Source of the DNA: an uncultured Lachnospiraceae bacterium
Lineage (GTDB): Bacteria; Bacillota; Clostridia; Lachnospirales; Lachnospiraceae
Assembly: GCA_948794795.1 (NCBI GenBank)
Contig: CAQGLR010000023.1
Location: 1-56,282, forward strand
DNA length: 56,282 nucleotides
Direction of reading: 5' to 3'
The notes below the pieces were generated by a model. The model was not told the DNA's origin. It made no database searches and saw only the letters and a program-made list of their open reading frames with translations. Each line of letters begins with the position of its first letter. The stretch's first letter is position 1. Both the position numbers and the translations under genes were made by a program. Of the stretch, positions 51,437 through 56,282 are shown piece after piece.

Positions 51437-53734
51437 ATGATTAAGCTTTATGGCAATGGAGTTTATCTTGTAAATGGAAGCAGGATTGTAGAAGATGATG
51501 CAGAAGCTGCCAGTGTGTTAAGTGCAGAGTGTGGAAGTGCACCATCTAAAGAAGAGGCAGCAAAAGGGACAATGGCATATAAGATACTGGAGGAACACAA
51601 TACTTCAGGGGATATGCAGAACCTTCATATTAAATTTGACAAGCTTACTTCACATGACATAACATTTGTAGGCATTATCCAGACAGCACGCGCATCAGGG
51701 CTTGAAAAGTTCCCTGTTCCTTATGTACTTACTAATTGTCATAACAGCTTGTGTGCAGTAGGAGGTACTATTAATGAAGATGACCATATGTTTGGACTTT
51801 CATGTGCTAAAAAGTATGGCGGCATGTATGTTCCACCACACCAGGCAGTTATACACCAGTTTGCCCGTGAAATGCTTGCAGGTGGTGGAAAGATGCTGCT
51901 TGGTTCAGATTCACATACACGTTATGGTGCACTTGGAACAATGGCAATGGGAGAGGGAGGCCCTGAACTTGTAAAACAGCTTCTTGGCAGGACTTATGAC
52001 ATTGCAATGCCAGGTGTAGTTGCAGTATACCTTACAGGAAAGCCACAGAAGGGTGTTGGGCCACAAGATATTGCACTTGCAATTATTGGTGCTGTATTTG
52101 CTAATGGTTATGTAAATAATAAAGTAATGGAATTTGTTGGTGATGGTGTTGCAAACCTTTCAGCAGATTACCGTATTGGTGTGGATGTAATGACTACAGA
52201 AACAACATGCCTTTCATCAATATGGACAACAGATAATGAGATTAAGGAGTTTTATGAAATCCATAAACGTCCAGAAGATTATAAAGAATTAAAACCAGAT
52301 AATATAGCTTATTATGATGGAATGGTTTATGTAGACCTTTCAGAAATCAAGCCTATGATAGCTATGCCTTTCCATCCAAGCAATGTATATACTATTGATG
52401 AACTTAATAAAAACTTGCTTGACATACTTGATGATGTTGAGAAAAAGGCACTTGTAAGCCTTGATAATAATAAGATTAATTATACACTTAAGGACAAAGT
52501 GCGTAATGGAAAGCTTTATGTAGAACAGGGTGTTATCGCAGGGTGTGCAGGCGGCGGTTTTGAAAATATCTGTGATACAGCTGATATACTCCGTGGAAAA
52601 TATATTGGTGCAGATGAGTTTTCACTTAGCGTATATCCATCAAGCCAGCCTGTATTTATGGAGCTTGTCAAGAATGGTGTAATTGCGGATATTATGGCAA
52701 CAGGTGCAACAGTGCGTTCTGCATTCTGCGGTCCATGTTTTGGAGCAGGTGATGTACCACCTAATAATGGACTGTCAATAAGACATTCAACACGTAACTT
52801 CCCTAACAGGGAGGGCTCAAAGGTTACAGACGGGCAGATTGCTTCTGTTGCACTTATGGATGCACGTTCAATCGCTGCCACAGCCGCTAATAAAGGATAT
52901 CTTACATCTGCAATGGACATGGATGTAAACTTTGGCAAACCAAAGTATTTCTTTGACAGTAAAATATATGAAAACCGTGTATACAACGGTGTTGGAAATC
53001 CACAGCCAGATGTGGAAATCAAGCTTGGACCTAATATTAAGGACTGGCCTGTTATGTCTGCGCTTACAGACAATATGGTGCTTAAAGTGGTATCAGAAAT
53101 ACATGACCCTGTAACAACCACAGATGAACTTATACCTTCGGGTGAAACATCATCATTCCGTTCTAACCCGCTTGGGCTTGCAGAATTTACACTTTCACGT
53201 AAAGATCCTTCTTATGTAGGGCGTGCCAAAGCTGTACAGCTTGCAGAAAAAGCCAGGGTAACAGGTGGAGATATATTTGCTGCATGTCCTGAAGTGGAAG
53301 AAGTGTTTAAGCAGGTTAATGCAAAATTTGAAGCTAAACCAGAAGATACACAGATAGGAAGCCTTATTTATGCAGTAAAACCAGGTGATGGCTCTGCACG
53401 TGAACAGGCTGCCTCATGCCAGAAGGTACTTGGAGGTTTTGCTAATATTGCAAAAGAATATGCAACAAAGAGATACCGCTCAAACCTTATTAACTGGGGT
53501 ATGCTGCCGTTTTTATATGAAGATGTGGAACTTCCTTTCCAGAACGGGGATTATATCTTTATTAAGGATATAAAGGATGCAATAATAAATAAAGAAGATA
53601 ATATAAAAGCTTATGTTGTCAACAAAGGAATGAAAGAATTTACATTAAATCTTGGAAGGCTTACAGATGATGAGCGTGATATAATTGTTAAGGGATGCCT
53701 TATAAATTATTACCGTGCACAGATGCAGGCATAA
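51437..53734 (+). CDS. Aconitase-family hydratase (YbhJ-like)
   Basis: The ATG at 51437 has TAAGGAGG nine bases upstream; an ATG at 51407 does not. The 765-residue protein has the aconitase fold: LLGSDSHTRYGALGTMAMGEGG near 155, the cluster Cys in VIAGCAGGGFENI and RSAFCGPCFGAGDVPP, and SIRHSTRNFPNREGSK for substrate binding. The layout and the unusual TNCHNSLCAVGG start fit the YbhJ-like group rather than citric-cycle AcnA/AcnB or LeuC. The true substrate of that group is not settled. It has its own promoter and an operator-like repeat upstream, and a two-way terminator after it. Confidence 0.85.
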   Translation: MIKLYGNGVYLVNGSRIVEDDAEAASVLSAECGSAPSKEEAAKGTMAYKILEEHNTSGDMQNLHIKFDKLTSHDITFVGIIQTARASGLEKFPVPYVLTNCHNSLCAVGGTINEDDHMFGLSCAKKYGGMYVPPHQAVIHQFAREMLAGGGKMLLGSDSHTRYGALGTMAMGEGGPELVKQLLGRTYDIAMPGVVAVYLTGKPQKGVGPQDIALAIIGAVFANGYVNNKVMEFVGDGVANLSADYRIGVDVMTTETTCLSSIWTTDNEIKEFYEIHKRPEDYKELKPDNIAYYDGMVYVDLSEIKPMIAMPFHPSNVYTIDELNKNLLDILDDVEKKALVSLDNNKINYTLKDKVRNGKLYVEQGVIAGCAGGGFENICDTADILRGKYIGADEFSLSVYPSSQPVFMELVKNGVIADIMATGATVRSAFCGPCFGAGDVPPNNGLSIRHSTRNFPNREGSKVTDGQIASVALMDARSIAATAANKGYLTSAMDMDVNFGKPKYFFDSKIYENRVYNGVGNPQPDVEIKLGPNIKDWPVMSALTDNMVLKVVSEIHDPVTTTDELIPSGETSSFRSNPLGLAEFTLSRKDPSYVGRAKAVQLAEKARVTGGDIFAACPEVEEVFKQVNAKFEAKPEDTQIGSLIYAVKPGDGSAREQAASCQKVLGGFANIAKEYATKRYRSNLINWGMLPFLYEDVELPFQNGDYIFIKDIKDAIINKEDNIKAYVVNKGMKEFTLNLGRLTDDERDIIVKGCLINYYRAQMQA

Positions 53735-53791
53735 AAGGCAGGAATATTCAAGGCAGGTTCACAATGTATTTTTAATGAATAATTAATAAAA

Positions 53792-53831
53792 ACAGGTAGT
53801 ACAGCAATTTTATTGTACTGCCTGTTTTTAT
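53792..53831. terminator. Bidirectional rho-independent terminator
   Basis: ACAGGTAGTACA at 53792-53803 pairs with TGTACTGCCTGT at 53814-53825 (twelve base pairs with one mismatch-type wobble), followed by TTTTTATT on the + strand. On the other strand the stem is followed by TTTTTATTAATTATT, so it can stop the aconitase transcript and the minus-strand transcript from 54304. Confidence 0.85.
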
Positions 53832-53853
53832 TAGCATATGTCTGGAAGTATAA

Positions 53854-54304
53854 TTACATTTTGGAAGTAGCAGCAGGGCAGAGGAAATTAATTAAATAAT
53901 TCTTTAATAATTTTTTTGCACATTCCTCTGGGCTATATATACTTGTATCAACTTTGGCACTATATTTAATATTTTTAGCCATTAAACTATACTGTTCCTG
54001 TGATTGTGTTTCATATCTGTCTCCACGGATAATATTACGCTGTCTGCAAATATCCAAGGGGCAGTATATTTCTACTATATCAAGCGGATTATTTTCTAAT
54101 ATTCCTAATAGCTGGCTGTAATGAGGTTTTATCTCTTCCCTCTCAACCAGAATGCCATCAATTAGCACATTTTTTCCCATATCAGAATATAGTTTTGCTG
54201 TATGGTACATCATAATTATTACTTCACTAAGATATTTCCAGTAATTTTTCTGGAGATAATTTTCTCCAGCCAAAAGTAAACATATTATTATAAACTCCTT
54301 TCAT
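53854..54304 (-). pseudogene. Decayed P-loop nucleoside/chloramphenicol phosphotransferase-like kinase gene
   Basis: The minus-strand frame ending at 53854 encodes SEVIIMMYHTAKLYSDMGKN, VLIDGILVEREEIKPHYSQL and IYCPLDICRQRNIIRGDRYE, the C-terminal two thirds of a chloramphenicol phosphotransferase-like (CPT) kinase. There is no P-loop. Its only start is a TTG at 54273 without a ribosome site. In the next frame, AAAGGAG and an ATG at 54283 (or 54304) open a reading that gives MFTFGWRKLSPEK and then stops; adding one base in the A5 run (plus-strand T run 54245-54249) would join it to NYWKYLSEV. So I see one frameshift and a lost N-terminus with the ATP site. A sequencing error could explain the shift but not the missing P-loop. 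Confidence 0.6.
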
Positions 54305-54382
54305 TAAAGCTGCTTCTTTATTATATCAAAAATTACATTCCCGGTCCGCTAACTATTGTAGTGGAATATAATAATTGCAGGC

Positions 54383-56047
54383 TTAATATTCTCCAAAAAT
54401 CTTTTTAACTACATTATAAGCCATCTTAGGCCTGCGGAATTCGTCTACAACGCCTTTATTATTCATTGTTCTTGGCCTGCCGCCAAACCATTCTTCACTT
54501 ATACGTATATCACAGAACTGCCAGATATACACACCTGTACAATCTTTATAAGAAAGTACAGCACGCAGTTGTTTGTCCAGGGTTTCCGCCTGGTAATCCT
54601 CTGTCCATTTTGAATTATAAGCATTGTGGTAGCCGTATAGGCCTCCAGCACCAATTTCTGTAACCATAAAAGGCTTTCCAGCACCATCTGTTTCATTCTG
54701 TACCCATTGGTATAAGTCATCCAGGTATTCACCAGGTGGTGTATCATGGTACCAGAGAGGATAAATATTATAAGACACTACATCTGGAAGCCCAAAACAA
54801 ATATCAGTTTTAAATTTACAGCTTGCAAAGGAATGTGGTCTTGACTGGTCTAGTTTTTTAACAAGTTCCAGCTGTTTTTCATAACAGGTCCTGCCATATT
54901 CTGTTTCACTTGCACATTCATTTAATATTCCCCAGATATAAATGGATGGATGGTTATAGTGTGCTGTTATCATTTCTTCTATAACTTGTTCTGCCTGTTG
55001 TTCAAAATATGGGTTACGCATATTCTCTTCACTCAGGCCTCTTGCATGGTTTTCTTCCCAGACAAGTATACCCTGTTCATCACATAAATCCAGGAAAAGT
55101 TCATTGTTGGGATAATGTGCAGTCCTTACAGAATTAGCTCCAAGGTGTTTAAATATTTCCAAATCTGCTGCCATAGCAGCATAAGGAAGTGCACATCCAA
55201 ACTGGGGATGGTCCTCATGGCGGCAAAGTCCTTTGATTTTTAACTTTTCACCATTTAATAAAATACTTTTTCCTTGTATTTTAATTTCACGGAAACCAAA
55301 ACGGTCAATATAATCATCTGTTATTTTTCCATCCTGGATAAGGACAGCTTTAATATAATAAAGCTCTGGCAAATCCATAGTCCATGGAAGGACATTGTCA
55401 AATTCCATTATATTATTAAATATTGCCTTTGTACCAGCCTTAATTGTAACATTATCCCATATAATCATTTTATCTGCTGTTTCTGCCTGTATATCTGTTA
55501 CAATATCTGAACTACAGGTATTTTCTATGCAGATTTCTATTTCTGCCTGCCATTTTCCATTGTTGCATAAAGGTGTAACATGAATCCATTTAATATATGC
55601 ATCATGGATTTCTTCAAGCACTACTGGTCTTGATACACCACCATAAGACATATAATCATTTGGTATATGTAATGCACTTTTTTCACTAAAGCGGTTATCT
55701 GCTTTTATAACAAGCTTGTGTAGTCCATCTTGTAATCCCCTGGCAACAACATCAAAACTTGTATACGCATTGTAATGAGAAGCAATTTCTTTTCCATCAA
55801 GATATATAGTTGCTGTATGGCTCACCCCTTTAAATTCCAGACGGATATTTCCAGATGCATTAAATGTAGTTGAATATTCTCCTTCACCACGGTAACTGGC
55901 AAAGAGAGGATGGCTTTCCCAGCAGCATGGGGTAGCAACTTTATATATATTCCCAGCGTTTGTCCCCTGGCATGGGGAAAAATCCCAGAGGCAGCCTGTA
56001 AGTTCACGCTGTTTTCTGGTTTCATGTGTCTTAAATCCACGTATCAT
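54383..56047 (-). CDS. Glycoside hydrolase family 2, beta-glucuronidase-like
   Basis: A 554-residue GH2 enzyme, short like beta-glucuronidases (about 600) rather than LacZ. It has a jelly-roll front, an Ig-like domain, and a TIM barrel with GLCRHEDHPQFG, SVRTAHYPNNELFLDLCDEQG, WGILNECAS (acid/base Glu377) and VTEIGAGG (nucleophile Glu464). MNNKGVVDEFRRPK near the end keeps the N-x-K pair that in glucuronidases contacts the sugar carboxylate, which favours glucuronides over galactosides. There is no signal peptide. AAGGAGA precedes the ATG, and a promoter is proposed at 56096-56124. Another GH2 activity on a uronic acid or related sugar remains possible. Confidence 0.82.
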   Translation of the reverse strand: MIRGFKTHETRKQRELTGCLWDFSPCQGTNAGNIYKVATPCCWESHPLFASYRGEGEYSTTFNASGNIRLEFKGVSHTATIYLDGKEIASHYNAYTSFDVVARGLQDGLHKLVIKADNRFSEKSALHIPNDYMSYGGVSRPVVLEEIHDAYIKWIHVTPLCNNGKWQAEIEICIENTCSSDIVTDIQAETADKMIIWDNVTIKAGTKAIFNNIMEFDNVLPWTMDLPELYYIKAVLIQDGKITDDYIDRFGFREIKIQGKSILLNGEKLKIKGLCRHEDHPQFGCALPYAAMAADLEIFKHLGANSVRTAHYPNNELFLDLCDEQGILVWEENHARGLSEENMRNPYFEQQAEQVIEEMITAHYNHPSIYIWGILNECASETEYGRTCYEKQLELVKKLDQSRPHSFASCKFKTDICFGLPDVVSYNIYPLWYHDTPPGEYLDDLYQWVQNETDGAGKPFMVTEIGAGGLYGYHNAYNSKWTEDYQAETLDKQLRAVLSYKDCTGVYIWQFCDIRISEEWFGGRPRTMNNKGVVDEFRRPKMAYNVVKKIFGEY

Positions 56048-56095
56048 TATGTTCTCCTTAATTTAATAAAAATAATTAATTGTAATATTTGTTAT

Positions 56096-56124
56096 ACCAT
56101 ATATTAATTCCAGTATAATTTCAA
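56096..56124 (-). promoter_or_regulatory. Candidate promoter of the GH2 gene
   Basis: On the minus strand TTGAAA (56124-56119) and TATGGT (56101-56096) are 17 bases apart, about 40 bases before the expected leader of the GH2 gene. The -10 box is a moderate match only. Confidence 0.4.
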
Positions 56125-56147
56125 TTAATAATTTTATCAATAGAAAC

Positions 56148-56176
56148 TTTACATTTTTTTACTACCATGTTAAAAT
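56148..56176 (+). promoter_or_regulatory. Promoter of rnpB
   Basis: TTTACA at 56148-56153 and TAAAAT at 56171-56176 with a 17-base spacer, directly before the RNA gene, with the expected start near 56182. Confidence 0.75.
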
Positions 56177-56181
56177 ACTTT

Positions 56182-56282
56182 AGTAATGAGTAGCACAGAC
56201 AATCGCAGCTGTATATGCATAAGCAATGCAGGTGAGGAAAGTCCGGGCTTCACAGGGCAGGATGCCGGATAACGTCCGGTGG
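56182..56282 (+). ncRNA. rnpB: RNase P RNA (5' part; cut by the window edge)
   Basis: The segment GAGGAAAGTCCGGGCT at about 56233-56248, followed by CACAGGGCAGGATGCC and a GGATAACGTCCGG hairpin, is the universally conserved 5' core (P4 strand and neighbouring helices) of bacterial RNase P RNA. The preceding CAGACAATCGCAGCTG is the usual P2/P3 region of type A-like molecules. The catalytic RNA matures tRNA 5' ends. The rest of the gene lies beyond the window. The 5' end is placed from the promoter, so it is approximate. Confidence 0.95.

Noticed and set aside
1..56282. CRISPR arrays, tRNA genes, 16S/23S rRNA genes, prophage structural genes
   Set aside because: I looked for regularly spaced repeats, CCA-ended cloverleafs and conserved rRNA segments and saw none; rnpB at the right edge is the only RNA gene I can support.

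Overview
The window reads as chromosomal DNA of a low-GC Gram-positive anaerobe of the Clostridia, most probably a gut member of the Lachnospiraceae. The grounds are AT-rich codon use, strong GGAGG ribosome sites, a class III fructose bisphosphatase, a PyrI-type aspartate carbamoyltransferase, a YbhJ-like aconitase homologue, and GH2 mannosidase and glucuronidase-like enzymes. The species cannot be named from this sequence. No tRNA, 16S/23S rRNA or CRISPR array was seen.

Region 1 (1-30058) is the right-hand part of a large surface-glycan locus, with every gene on the + strand and mostly short gaps. It is built of modules. (a) 1-2715 is visibly richer in G+C: a cut-off gene, a HisC-like aminotransferase, and a cytidylyltransferase fused to a Gfo/Idh oxidoreductase. 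(b) 2745-7807 holds glycosyltransferases, several with an extra Rossmann-like domain. (c) 7837-10396 holds FdtA and FdtB plus a FemAB/GNAT-like protein, for a 3-(acyl)amino-3,6-dideoxyhexose. (d) 12283-15974 is a heptose pathway: GmhA, GmhB, an SDR epimerase, and an HldE-like enzyme with its two domains in reversed order. (e) 15990-19935 is a tandem pair of radical SAM/SPASM-like enzymes followed by a split transketolase, the most unusual part of the window. (f) 19963-25384 holds methyltransferases, an SDR, a stand-alone Rossmann domain and a CgeB-like glycosyltransferase. (g) 25417-30058 is a WbpA/WbpB/acyltransferase/WbpE set for UDP-2,3-diacetamido-glucuronate. No flippase, polymerase, ABC exporter or initiating transferase is present, so the locus must extend to the left or be completed elsewhere.

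Region 2 (30059-34929) is a transition zone. It has an AT-only hairpin terminator, about 490 bases without a gene, a tyrosine recombinase that has lost its C-terminal catalytic residues, then a BMP/Med-type lipoprotein followed by a chemotaxis receptor that may share its ligand or signal.

Region 3 (34956-56282) is mostly housekeeping. It carries sbcD-sbcC, a small zinc-finger membrane protein, polA, a 242-base fold-back element sitting on the polA stop codon, an AAA/PD-(D/E)XK protein, a beta-mannosidase, coaE, fbp, the divergent pyrB-pyrI unit, an aconitase-family hydratase with a clear promoter, a decayed P-loop kinase gene, a glucuronidase-like GH2 enzyme, and the 5' part of rnpB with its own promoter at the right edge.
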